This document shows positions 1-8,144 of a stretch of 8,144 nucleotides of DNA, one piece after another. Source of the stretch: Pseudomonadota bacterium. GTDB taxonomy: Bacteria; Chloroflexota; Ktedonobacteria; Ktedonobacterales; JACDGC01. The position numbers and the translations under genes were made by a program. Every line of letters begins with the position of its first letter. The stretch's first letter is position 1. The notes beneath the pieces were generated by a model. The model searched no databases, had not been told where the DNA came from, and saw only the letters and a program-made list of their open reading frames with translations. Location of the stretch: positions 1 through 8,144 of the forward strand of contig JAJPKG010000058.1 in NCBI GenBank assembly GCA_021323815.1. The letters run 5' to 3'.

Positions 1-911
1 CCGGCGGTGGGAGCGGGTGGCGCGGGCTGCGAGATTGGTCCCTCTGGTTGCGATGGCGCGGGCGGTGTTTGCCCCGCCGAATACGCGGGATCAAAGATGC
101 CGGGCTGCGAAGGCGCGGTGGGATGTTGCGCTGCCGGCGCGACGGGGTATGCCTGGGGGGGATAAGCGATGGTTGGCGGTTGGTAGGCTGGCGGCGGAAC
201 AGGAGCCATGACGGTATCGCTCATCACCGGGCGGCTGGCCGCCACCTGGGGCGTGGGCGCGCCCGCCGTCGCCGCTTCCCACTGCATGATATATTCCACG
301 TAACGGCGCGCGATGGACGTGATGCTGACCCAGTCGCCGCGTTCCACCAGCGAGCGCGGCATCAGCGTGCTGCCCAGCGCGATGGAGCGCACCGGCAGCG
401 CCAGATATTCCGGCAGGGTTTCCAGGGTGATGCCCCCCGCAACCATCAGGCTGAGATTGCTGAATTCGCGGAAGAGCGAGCGAATATAGTGGCTGCCCCC
501 CAGCGCGTTCGCCGGGAAGACTTTCACCATGCCCGCGCCGGCCCGGTGCGCAGCGATCACTTCCGTTGGCGTCAGCGCGCCCAACACGCAGGTGATGTGG
601 AGATCATTGCACGCCTGCAAGAGGTCGGGGGACATGATGGGCGAGATGACGAAGCGCGCCCCTGCTTTTGCGGCGGCCTCAGCCTCGGCGATATCCGTCA
701 CGCCGCCTGCGCCGATGAAGATCTCGGTCTGGCTCGAATAATGGTGGAGGATCTCATTGGAGCCGGGGATGGCGACGGAGATCTCGAAAACGCCGATGCC
801 GCCCCGCGCCAGGGCCTCAACAACGCCCAGCGCCTGTTTGGCCGTGCCGGTGCGCACCTCGGCGATGAAATGGCGTCGCCCAATGATGGTCAACAGCTCG
901 CTCGGAATCAT
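1..911 (-). CDS. KDPG/KHG aldolase family protein with Pro/Ala-rich C-terminal extension (3' end outside window)
   Basis: Reading from ATG at 911 gives 303 codons with no stop before the left edge, so the gene is truncated by the window. Residues about 1-212 are a class I (beta/alpha)8 aldolase of the KDPG/KHG (Eda/DgoA) family, which usually cleaves 2-keto-3-deoxy-6-phosphogluconate or 4-hydroxy-2-oxoglutarate to pyruvate in the cytoplasm. Visible motifs are GVFEISV (Glu43, the catalytic Glu position), IGAGGV (66-71), AGARFVISP (83-91), LTPTEV (113-118), MVKVFPAN (128-135, Schiff-base Lys130), AGGI (158-161) and ALGSTL (178-183). The Arg of the E. coli EVTLR motif is Ala47 here, and the Thr of GAGTV is Gly70. 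Residues 215 onward form a Pro/Ala/Gln-rich low-complexity tail not found in the usual 205-215-residue enzymes. The start is supported by GGAGGT six bases upstream. It follows the membrane-protein gene by 30 bp and is probably co-transcribed with it. Family assignment is firm; substrate is not. Confidence 0.85.
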   Translation of the reverse strand, partial: MIPSELLTIIGRRHFIAEVRTGTAKQALGVVEALARGGIGVFEISVAIPGSNEILHHYSSQTEIFIGAGGVTDIAEAEAAAKAGARFVISPIMSPDLLQACNDLHITCVLGALTPTEVIAAHRAGAGMVKVFPANALGGSHYIRSLFREFSNLSLMVAGGITLETLPEYLALPVRSIALGSTLMPRSLVERGDWVSITSIARRYVEYIMQWEAATAGAPTPQVAASRPVMSDTVMAPVPPPAYQPPTIAYPPQAYPVAPAAQHPTAPSQPGIFDPAYSAGQTPPAPSQPEGPISQPAPPAPTA

Positions 912-916
912 CGGGC

Positions 917-923
917 GACCTCC
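917..923 (-). promoter_or_regulatory. Ribosome binding site of the aldolase-family gene
   Basis: The minus strand reads GGAGGTC ending six bases before ATG at 911, close to the ideal Shine-Dalgarno sequence. It fixes the start of a gene that has no in-window stop. Confidence 0.7.
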
Positions 924-941
924 AATCACAGCGGGTGGGAC

Positions 942-1346
942 CTAATTCACCCACTTGTCGTCTTCTTTGGCCACGTGGACGGTGCCTTCACCGCCGCCGG
1001 CGCTGGCAAGCGTGCCTGTGGCGCGTGATGTTGGGGTGAAGCGATCTTCAGGGGGCAAGTTGTTGCGTTCCACCGTCGCGGGCAGCATCAGCGTGAGGCC
1101 GACGAAGATCGCCAGCGCCATGAAGAGGTAGAGATATTTGCTGGTGCCGGTGACGCCATAGGTTGCCAGCGTCTGATTATCGGTCTTGAAGACGATGATC
1201 GCTGCAGCTGCGATGAAGCTGACGATGCTGATGGCGATGCGCATGAGCATAAGCATCGGATATTTGCGGCGCAACAGGCCGGTGACGAAATTGATCAACC
1301 CGGCGATGATTGCCAGGGTGATGCCCAGGATGGCGAAGAGTGTCAT
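942..1346 (-). CDS. Small three-helix membrane protein of unknown function
   Basis: The protein has 134 residues. I do not recognise a named family. Hydrophobic segments lie at about 2-24, 35-53 and 71-89, followed by a polar, Gly/Ser/Thr-rich tail (about 90-134) ending in DDKWVN. The short basic loop LLRRK after helix 1 suggests that loop is cytoplasmic by the positive-inside rule. A GTG at 1364 would add six residues. I prefer ATG at 1346 because a good AAGGA site sits six bases upstream of it. The gene lies 177 bp downstream of the WD40 gene and 30 bp upstream of the aldolase-family gene on the same strand, so it is probably the first gene of a two-gene unit with the aldolase, or the middle gene of three. 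No catalytic residues are evident. It could be a membrane anchor or a simple accessory protein, but nothing in the sequence shows which. Confidence 0.75.
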   Translation of the reverse strand: MTLFAILGITLAIIAGLINFVTGLLRRKYPMLMLMRIAISIVSFIAAAAIIVFKTDNQTLATYGVTGTSKYLYLFMALAIFVGLTLMLPATVERNNLPPEDRFTPTSRATGTLASAGGGEGTVHVAKEDDKWVN

Positions 1347-1352
1347 ATATAA

Positions 1353-1360
1353 TCCTTTCC
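1353..1360 (-). promoter_or_regulatory. Ribosome binding site deciding the start at 1346
   Basis: The minus strand reads GGAAAGGA, with AAGGA ending six bases before ATG at 1346. The alternative GTG at 1364 lies upstream of this site, so the ATG is the better start. Confidence 0.6.
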
Positions 1361-1403
1361 CCACTGGTCCAGATGCGCAACGCGCTGATGGCCCTCTCTT
1401 GGT

Positions 1404-1435
1404 TCATCCGCCCGGCCCGGCGGCAATGCGGATGA
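1404..1435. other. Perfect 8-bp inverted repeat in the WD40/membrane-protein intergenic gap
   Basis: TCATCCGC at 1404-1411 is mirrored by GCGGATGA at 1428-1435, with a 16-base GC-rich centre. It lies in the 177-bp gap (1347-1523) between two minus-strand genes. Neither side has a T-tract, so it does not look like a classical intrinsic terminator. It may be a transcript hairpin in the 3' region of the WD40 gene or the leader of the membrane-protein gene. The rest of the gap holds only a weak promoter candidate. Confidence 0.4.
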
Positions 1436-1464
1436 GGCAGGTGCGATGCCTTGTGATATGCCCT

Positions 1465-1473
1465 AGTCTACCA
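1465..1473 (-). promoter_or_regulatory. Candidate extended -10 promoter for the membrane protein/aldolase genes
   Basis: The minus strand reads TGGTAGACT, which fits an extended -10 (TGnTAnnnT). No convincing -35 lies 16-18 bases upstream. It would give a leader of about 110 nt containing the 1404-1435 hairpin. This is a weak call by eye only. Confidence 0.25.
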
Positions 1474-1523
1474 TACCGAACAAGATGCGCCTAGCATTGG
1501 TTGTGCAATCTGGGACTTACCGG

Positions 1524-2444
1524 CTATCCCGTCACTTCCCAGATGCTCACGCGCTCATCCTGTGAGGCCGTTGCCAGGTGGATGCTGTCGAAGGACCAGG
1601 CGACAGCATGGATGAGGCTGGCATGCGCCGGTTCGACCCGGCCAATCTCGACGCCGCGCAGGGGGTCCCAGATGCGCAATGAGCGATCATTGCTGTCGGG
1701 ATCTCCGCTGGCGGAAGCAACAGCGCGGCCATCCGGCGACCAAGCGACGGCGTAGACCCAGTTGGCGTGACCATGCAACTCGCGCAATTCGCTCCGCGCG
1801 GCGATATCCCAGATGGAGATCTTGCCATCCAGTCCGCCCGTTGCTAACATGCGCCCGTCAGGGGACCAGGAAAGCGACCACGCGGCATCTTGATGGCCGC
1901 GCAGCCGCAGCAGCGGATCGACCGATTGCCCGGTCCAGCCGCGCACGATACCGTCATCGGCGGTGGCGGCGATCATCTGCCCATCCGGCGACCAGCCGAT
2001 GGCGGTCAGGGGAGCATCGACGCCGGCGAGGGTGACCACTTCCTGGTTCGCCGCCACATCCCACAGGTGAACCGCCGGATCTTCCATCCCGCGTCCGGCC
2101 CAGGCCAGGAATCTTCCATCCGGCGACCAGTCGATGGCGATGATGCTGCCATAGGGCGAGGCGATACGCCTCACGCCGCCCGGTCCCCACAGCCAGATAG
2201 TTCGCCCCGCCGACGCCGCCAACCAGAGGCCGTCCGGCGACCAGGTGAGCGAGGTAATGTCTTCCGTCGGGCCGAACAGATCGCTGAGTTTCATGCCCTT
2301 TTCAGCATCCCACAGGTGAACGCTGCGCGCGTCCGCCGCCGCCAGGGTGACGCCGTTTGCCGCCCAGGCCAGGGCCAGCGCGCCGCCTGCATGATCTGGA
2401 AATGAAGCGATCCGCCGAATATTCACGCGCCGGGGATTGGTCAT
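1524..2444 (-). CDS. Seven-bladed WD40 repeat beta-propeller protein
   Basis: The protein has 306 residues and consists almost entirely of WD40 repeats. Seven units can be read in order, each with a hydrophobic strand, a W(S/A)xDG-like turn and a closing LWD or IWD/IWE strand. The blade cores begin LALAWAANG, LTWSPDG, IDWSPDG, IGWSPDG, LSWSPDG, VAWSPDG and VAWSFDS. Seven blades make one closed propeller, so the gene appears complete. No signal peptide, membrane helix or fused enzymatic domain is seen from this start, which suggests a cytoplasmic protein-interaction scaffold; the partner cannot be told. The frame is open back to 2594, but that extension is not repeat-like. ATG at 2444 is preceded by AGGGA, and a candidate -10 at 2490-2495 would place the transcript start downstream of the earlier ATGs. 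It is divergent from tyrS and co-directional with the membrane-protein and aldolase genes. Confidence 0.85.
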   Translation of the reverse strand: MTNPRRVNIRRIASFPDHAGGALALAWAANGVTLAAADARSVHLWDAEKGMKLSDLFGPTEDITSLTWSPDGLWLAASAGRTIWLWGPGGVRRIASPYGSIIAIDWSPDGRFLAWAGRGMEDPAVHLWDVAANQEVVTLAGVDAPLTAIGWSPDGQMIAATADDGIVRGWTGQSVDPLLRLRGHQDAAWSLSWSPDGRMLATGGLDGKISIWDIAARSELRELHGHANWVYAVAWSPDGRAVASASGDPDSNDRSLRIWDPLRGVEIGRVEPAHASLIHAVAWSFDSIHLATASQDERVSIWEVTG

Positions 2445-2489
2445 CGCGTCCCTACTTTCTGCCAACGCTGCTGCCATCTCATCAATCTG

Positions 2490-2495
2490 ATTGTA
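2490..2495 (-). promoter_or_regulatory. Candidate -10 box for the WD40 gene
   Basis: The minus strand reads TATGCTACAAT, containing TACAAT (5 of 6 to TATAAT) preceded by TATG, similar to an extended -10. The -35 region is weak: CTGACG lies only about 14 bases upstream. The predicted start of transcription near 2483 agrees with translation from ATG at 2444. It lies in the 228-bp divergent region 2445-2672 shared with tyrS, where I see no other feature on this strand. Confidence 0.4.
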
Positions 2496-2619
2496 GCATA
2501 AGAACCGGGCGTCAGAGACCGTCGGACGCGACATTGCGTCGCAGCAAACATAGCAGAATATCGCGGCAAGCACAAGGTGCAGGTGATGATCCATCGGTCA
2601 TCTCTCGCCTTCGTCGCAT

Positions 2620-2649
2620 TTGATCCACGTGCGTATGGAGTTGTATCCT
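2620..2649 (+). promoter_or_regulatory. Weak candidate promoter for tyrS
   Basis: TTGATC (2620-2625) and TATCCT (2644-2649) are separated by 18 bases, each 4 of 6 to the sigma-70 consensus. The transcript would begin near 2656, on top of the ribosome binding site, which is unusually close. A promoter further upstream is equally possible. No T-box leader is present. Confidence 0.2.
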
Positions 2650-2655
2650 CCAAGC

Positions 2656-2663
2656 AAAGGAGA
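2656..2663 (+). promoter_or_regulatory. Ribosome binding site of tyrS
   Basis: AAAGGAGA ends nine bases before ATG at 2673. It decides the start: the frame is open from 2577, but the extra 32 residues precede this site and are unlike TyrRS N-termini. Confidence 0.75.
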
Positions 2664-2672
2664 CGATTTAGC

Positions 2673-3944
2673 ATGTCTGTTTATGACGAGTTCGCCTGGC
2701 GCGAATTGATTCATACCGCCAGTGAGGGCGTTGAGGAAGCGCTGGCCAGGCAGCACCTCACGGCGTATATCGGGTTTGATCCCACTGCGGCCAGCCTGCA
2801 CGTCGGCTCGTTGCTGCCGATCATGGCGCTGGCACGCTTGCAGCGCTTCGGGCATCGACCCATCGGCGTGCTGGGTGGTGGCACCGGCCTCATCGGCGAC
2901 CCCAGCGGCAAAACGGCGGAGCGCAAGCTGCTCTCGAAAGAGGATATCGCCGCCAACCTGGAAGGCATCCGCGAGCAACTGGGGCGCTTTCTGGATTTCG
3001 ATAAGGGGGAGAACGCCGCGCTGCTGATCAACAACGCGGACTGGCTGACGACGATGAGCATCACCGATTTCTTGCGCGACGTGGGCAAGCATTTCACCGT
3101 CAACCAGATGCTCACCAAAGAATCCGTCCGGCGGCGCATCGAGCAGGAAGACGGCATCTCATTCACCGAGTTTGGCTATTCGCTGTTGCAGGCGCTGGAC
3201 TTTCTGGAATTGTATGATCGCTATCACTGCGAGCTGCAACTGGGCGGCAGCGATCAATGGGGCAACATCACCGCCGGCATGGATCTGATTCGCCGCACGC
3301 GTGGGGCGCGCGTCTATGGCCTGGTGATGCCGCTGGTGGTCAACGCGGCGGGCACCAAATTCGGCAAGACTGAAGCCGGCGCGGTGTGGCTGGACGCCAA
3401 CCTGACCTCGCCCTTCAAATATTATCAATTCTGGCTCAACACGGACGACCGCGACGTGGTGACCTATCTGAAATATTTCACCTGGCTGACGCAGGATGAG
3501 ATCGCCGCGCTGCAACAGTCGGTGGAGACAGCACCGGAAACGCGCGAAGCCCAGCGCACGCTGGCCCGCGAGGTCACGCGCCAGACGCACGGCGAGGATG
3601 CCCTGCGCAGGGCCGAACGCGCCTCGGCGTTCTTGTTTGGCACCGCCATCACCGACGCCAGCGCGGATGAGATCGCCGACATCTTCAGCGAAGCGCCATC
3701 CAGCCGCATCAGCCGCGAGGCGTTGCAGGGCGAGGGTCTGCCGTTGACGGAACTCTTGGCGCAGTGCGGCGTGGCGAAATCGAAGGGCGACGCGCGGCGC
3801 AGCATCGAGGGCGGCGGCATCTACATCAACAATGTGCGCGTGTCGGACGCGCAACGCCGCGTAACCCTGCAAGACGCCATCGAGGGCAGCTATATTGTGC
3901 TGCGCAAGGGGCAAAAGAGCTACCACCTGGTGCAGGTGGCGTAG
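2673..3944 (+). CDS. tyrS: Tyrosyl-tRNA synthetase (EC 6.1.1.1)
   Basis: The protein has 423 residues, the usual length of bacterial TyrRS. It charges tRNA-Tyr with tyrosine using ATP in the cytoplasm, through a tyrosyl-adenylate. The class I Rossmann domain shows YIGFDPTA (32-39), the HIGH-type motif HVGS (43-46), GDPSGK (75-80), the tyrosine-binding helix with Tyr169, Gln173 and Asp176, GGSDQWGNI (191-199) and the KMSKS-type loop KFGKT (229-233). These residues match the positions of the Bacillus stearothermophilus enzyme closely. An alpha-helical anticodon region follows, and residues about 357-420 form an S4 RNA-binding domain (LTELLAQCGVAKSKGDARR, then GGGIYINN). All key residues are present, so the gene should be functional. 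Translation from ATG 2673 is supported by AAAGGAGA. The upstream WD40 gene is divergent, and the downstream propeller gene is convergent, with stop codons only six bases apart. Confidence 0.97.
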   Translation: MSVYDEFAWRELIHTASEGVEEALARQHLTAYIGFDPTAASLHVGSLLPIMALARLQRFGHRPIGVLGGGTGLIGDPSGKTAERKLLSKEDIAANLEGIREQLGRFLDFDKGENAALLINNADWLTTMSITDFLRDVGKHFTVNQMLTKESVRRRIEQEDGISFTEFGYSLLQALDFLELYDRYHCELQLGGSDQWGNITAGMDLIRRTRGARVYGLVMPLVVNAAGTKFGKTEAGAVWLDANLTSPFKYYQFWLNTDDRDVVTYLKYFTWLTQDEIAALQQSVETAPETREAQRTLAREVTRQTHGEDALRRAERASAFLFGTAITDASADEIADIFSEAPSSRISREALQGEGLPLTELLAQCGVAKSKGDARRSIEGGGIYINNVRVSDAQRRVTLQDAIEGSYIVLRKGQKSYHLVQVA

Positions 3945-6900
3945 GCCACGCTACGGCCCGATCGCATAGCGTGCCACTGTCGTCGCGCTCGCGGTCAGCG
4001 CCAGAGCGAGCGTCGTCCCCGGCTGCCATGCCAGGATGTTGGGAGGCGCATCTGCCGGCATGGGGGTGGAAATGGTGGCGCGCAAGGTGCCGGAACGGGC
4101 ATCGTAAAGCGCGATGCGCGGCGTGGCGCGCGTGCCGTCCAGCGCGGCATAGCGCGTGGCATCCGGCGCGGGCCAGAGGATGATGGACGCCGCCGGATTG
4201 TGAGACGCGCCGACGGCATGCGCCAGTTTGGCCAGGGTGGCATCCGGCACGGTCAGGGTGCCGGGCGTGCCGGCATGGGGCGCAAGGGGCAGGCGCGGAT
4301 AGCCCCACACCAGATAGCGCCCGTCCGGCGACCAGCGGATGAATGCCGCATGAGCTTGCACGTCGGCGTCATTCATCCCGATCTCGACTGCGCCGGTGGT
4401 GGGATCGCGGAAGATGCGCGCGCCACCCGGACCGCGCCACAGGGTGAGCGTGCTTGCTGTGGGTTGGGTCGCTGAGCGAATCTGGCCGCCCGGCTGCCAT
4501 TGCGCATAGCCGTCGGGCAGGAAGATCTCGGCAGGGGCGCTCATCACCAGCGTGCCGGTCGTCGCACTGAAGATATAGAGATTCGTCATTGGCTCGAAGG
4601 GCAGGGCGATGGTGGTGACGATGCGACTTGTTGCCACGTTCCAGATCACGAGGCGCGTGCCGCCGCCGGCTGCAAGCTCAGTGCCATCTGGTGACCACGC
4701 CAGCGTGCCGGGCGGCGGAAGATGCTCGAAGGCGGGCAGCCGTTTCGACAAGCTGCCGCTGGCCGATTGCGTCAGCAACATCACCCCGCCGGGATCGTTC
4801 CCCTGCGGCGCAGAGGCTGTGGCGAGGATGGTGCCGTCCGGCGACCAGGCCAGCGCGGCGACATTGCTGGCCGTGATGGTTCCCAGTGATCGCAGCGGGG
4901 CACCGTGAGGCGTGGATTGTCGCGTGTAGGATGCATTGGTGGGCGTGGCCGCCGCTTGCAGGCGAGCGCGTTGTTCCGCTCGCGCTGTGCCGACGATGAT
5001 ATAGATCGATAGCCCGGCGAGCAGGCCCAGCAGGATGCTGGATGTGACCGCCAGACCGCGCACCGGCGAGCGGCGCTGCTTGCGAGCACGTTGTTGCACC
5101 GCCCGCGCCCGTTCGGTGGCGATGTGGGGGTGCCTGCCGCGCGGCATTCGGGGCAGCGCGCCACGTGAGCTTCGATAGCGGCGTCTTCGGCGTGGCTGAG
5201 CCGTCCATAGCTATAGTCCAGCAGCAACGATTGCGCCTGGCTGTGATTCAATTGAAGCGCGTCGCGCCGTCGCGCGGGCTGCATGCGGGGCATCCGTGCC
5301 TCTTGAAGTGACGAGATATCAGGCGAGAATGAGAACGACACAGCAAGCGATGATCGCCGCCGCGCAGCGGGGACTACGCAACTTTCATACCTGGTTGACA
5401 TCGCTCCCCTGGCGCGTGACGGTGCTGGCGCTCGCATGCTTTGCGCTGAACCTGGCGAGCGACTTGGGCAACACTTTCGGCAACGCGCCGCGCTTCGGGG
5501 GGCCGCTGGTGGCGTGGTCAACCTTCCTCGCATTTCTCCTGTTCTTCGCCCTGACGCTGGTGGCGTTGGCTGATGCAGCGTGGTTGCGCGCACATCTCCC
5601 CCAGCGGTTCGCGTCATTCCGCTGGCGACCGTTCCTGCTTTATCCCCTGCTGGCGCTCAGCTTGTGGACGGCGGCGCAATCCTTGCAGGTGATGGCGCAT
5701 TGGCCCGCGACGCTCGCCAGCCCGCGTCATTATGGCAGCGACGAGATGTATTATGCGCACTATAATGCCTGGCTGTTGCTGCATGGTCAAAATCCCTATG
5801 CGGGCGAGCATCTGAGCGGTGCGTTGCGCCATTTCGGCGTGGAAAACATCACGCCCCTGCGCGCCGGCGCGTATACTGATCCCTTACGCCCGCCGACGAA
5901 AGCGCAGGAACACGCGCTGGTGGCGGCGTACCTGGCGAATCCTCGCGCGCCGCACCCGAACATCGCGCCGGCCACAACGCACAGCTATCCCGCGCTGTCG
6001 TTCCTCATCGCCGTCCCTTCCGTGTGGGCGGGCGTGCCGACGCTGGGCTACGCGCAGGTGGCCGCGCTGCTGGCGTTGATCGCGTGCTGCATTGCGCTGG
6101 CCCCCGCGCCCTTGCGCCTGCCCATCGCGCTGCTGTGCCTGCTGGATGCCGACGGCCTGCGTTCCGTCGCCGGCTCCGATTTCGCCATCTGGACCGCCGC
6201 CGGCGTCGCCCTGGTGTGGATTTTGGGAACGGGGAGAGACGAGACGCGAAAGACACGAAGCGGGCGAAATACGCGAAGGAACGGCGTCCTTTCCGTTACC
6301 AATTCGGGTGAAAAAGAGGAAGGACGGGCTTTCTCTCTTTTTCAAAATCTTCGCGCTCTTTCTTTCCTTCGCGTTCTTCGCGTCTCGTCCTTCTCTCGTC
6401 CTTACCTTGCAGCCCTGGCCCTGGGCGCGGTGTGCGCGGTGCAGCAGACAGCGTGGTTTTTTGCGCCGTTTTATCTGGTCTGGGTGGGGCGCGCGCGCGG
6501 CTGGCGGGCGTTGCTGCGCGAGGGGGCGATGGCGGCGGGCGCGTTCGTCGTCATCAACCTGCCCTGGATGATCGCGTCATCGGGGGAATGGCTGCGCAGC
6601 CTGGCGCTGCCGATGACGCTGCCGCTTTTCCCCACCGGCGGTGGGCTGGTTGGCCTGGGGCTGGGTGGGGCGTTGCCGCTCTTTCCCGCCGCTGCTTACA
6701 CGGCCCTGGAATTGCTGGCATATGCGCTGTTGTTGGTGTGCTACGCGCGCTGGCTGCCGCGTTTGCCATATGCCGGCATGCTGCTGCCCCCGGCGGCGCT
6801 GTTGCTGGCGTGGCGCAGTCCCAGCCGCTATTTCATCTTGCTGCCGTTCCTGGCGATTGTGGCACTGGTGCTGTCAGAGCGCTGCCGGGCGCATGCCGTG

Positions 6901-8144
6901 CCGGATGCTTCTAGCATTCCCGCTCAGGATCAGGTATACTAACCGATGAGATTGATTGGCTGCGGAGAACCAACCATTCGCCGGGGCATGAGGCACCGGC
7001 GGGCCAGTGCGCTGTAACGCGCGGAGGGAATCATCGAACATGGCCTCACGTTCGGCAAAGGACTCATCATCTCGCCCCCATCATCCCGACATCATCGAAT
7101 TTGTGCCGCGCCAGCGGGTGCGCCATTGCGTGCAGGCATTGCTGGCCGCCCTGGCCCCCGACGCCGACCGTCCCGCTGCTCGTCGGATGATCGCCGACGC
7201 CCGCGCCACCTTTGGGGATGATCTGGTCGCCGAATTGCAGCGTGCCCTGGAACGCGGTTCCGCTGAAGATGCCGTCGCCGCCGTCACCATCTTGCTGGAA
7301 CTGGCGACTGATGCTGCCCGCAACGCCCTGTGGTCGTTGGCCCGCGACGCCTCATATCATCCAGCCCTGCGGCTGGAAGCCTTGCGCGGCCTCTATCAGC
7401 AGGGTGCGGACGTGCCCATCAGCCAGTTAGTGGAACTGGCGAATCTGTGCGAGCGCAACCCACGTCCCCGCGACCGCGATTTCTCATGAGCGAAGATTGT
7501 CGCGTTTGCCCCTTGTCAAAAGCCTGCGCAACCTTGTACGATCCTCTGACGAGCGTGGGACAACATGCGTGAGTATTGCTGAGATAACCTGAGCGTTGTT
7601 GTGCCATGCCGCCTGATCGTTCACTTGGAGGATGTCTGACGACGGGAGGAGACTATGCGACAGCGACCTGGTGGTGTTACCATTCTGGCGGTGCTGGCCG
7701 TTTTGCTGGGCCTGCTGGGTTTGTGCGGTAACTCCTTTGGCCTCATGGGCAGCGCGGTGGGCGGCGTCGCAAAATTATTGGGCGCGAGCGGTTTGACGCC
7801 GGGCAAATTGTTTTTCGACAGCATCATTGGTCTGGTGTTGAGCGCCGCCACCCTCATCTTCGGCTTTGGGGCATTCGCGTTGAAGTCCTGGGCCTGGTTC
7901 CTGGGGCTGGGTATCGAAGCGGCGTATATCATTGAGCACATCGTGCGGATCGTCAGCAAGGGCAGCGGCGGGGGCAACATCGCCGGTAATGTCATCGGCA
8001 TCGTCATCGCCCTGCTCATCAGCGCCTATCTGTTGCGCTGTCTCTTTCAAGAAGCGTCCGCCATCAAGCGCCCCTCGCTTTCCCTGCGCGACGCTCTGCG
8101 GATCCCGGCCGCGGCGGACGCGATGACCACTGTAACCGCGGCCG

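Overview
The window is about 8.1 kb of high-GC, gene-dense chromosomal DNA from a free-living bacterium. It has WSPDG-type beta-propeller proteins, short membrane proteins of the 'RPxGVTIL' kind, a GT-C-like glycosyltransferase and a standard bacterial tyrosyl-tRNA synthetase. Together these suggest Chloroflexota (inference from gene style only; no marker phylogeny could be run). I see no phage, transposase, CRISPR, rRNA or tRNA gene.

Layout. (1) 1-2444, minus strand: a seven-bladed WD40 protein (2444 to 1524), a three-helix membrane protein (1346 to 942) and, 30 bp further on, a KDPG/KHG-aldolase-family protein (911 to the left edge, open). The aldolase keeps its Schiff-base lysine and catalytic glutamate. 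It lacks the Arg and Thr that hold the substrate carboxylate in the E. coli enzyme, and it carries a long Pro/Ala-rich tail. (2) 2445-2672: divergent promoter region. (3) 2673-3944, plus strand: tyrS, complete. (4) 3951-5293, minus strand, convergent with tyrS: a membrane protein with an anti-sigma-type zinc finger at the N-terminus, one membrane helix and a beta-propeller outside. The zinc finger and the rest are in different frames, and the break maps to a five-G run at 5126-5130. (5) 5329-6942, plus strand: a polytopic GT-C-like glycosyltransferase whose reading frame runs straight through a roughly 170-bp inverted-repeat element (about 6231-6401). (6) 7040-8144, plus strand: an alpha-helical HEAT-like protein, a 28-residue Cys-containing ORF overlapping it by ATGA, and a membrane protein that runs off the right edge.

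How they work together: apart from the two co-directional groups, 2444 to 1 and 7040 to 8144, there is no obvious single pathway. Two propeller proteins flank tyrS. The aldolase and the small membrane protein are probably co-transcribed. The most unusual items are the in-frame repeat element inside the glycosyltransferase, the frameshifted zinc finger-propeller protein without a sigma factor beside it, and the altered aldolase with its proline-rich tail.
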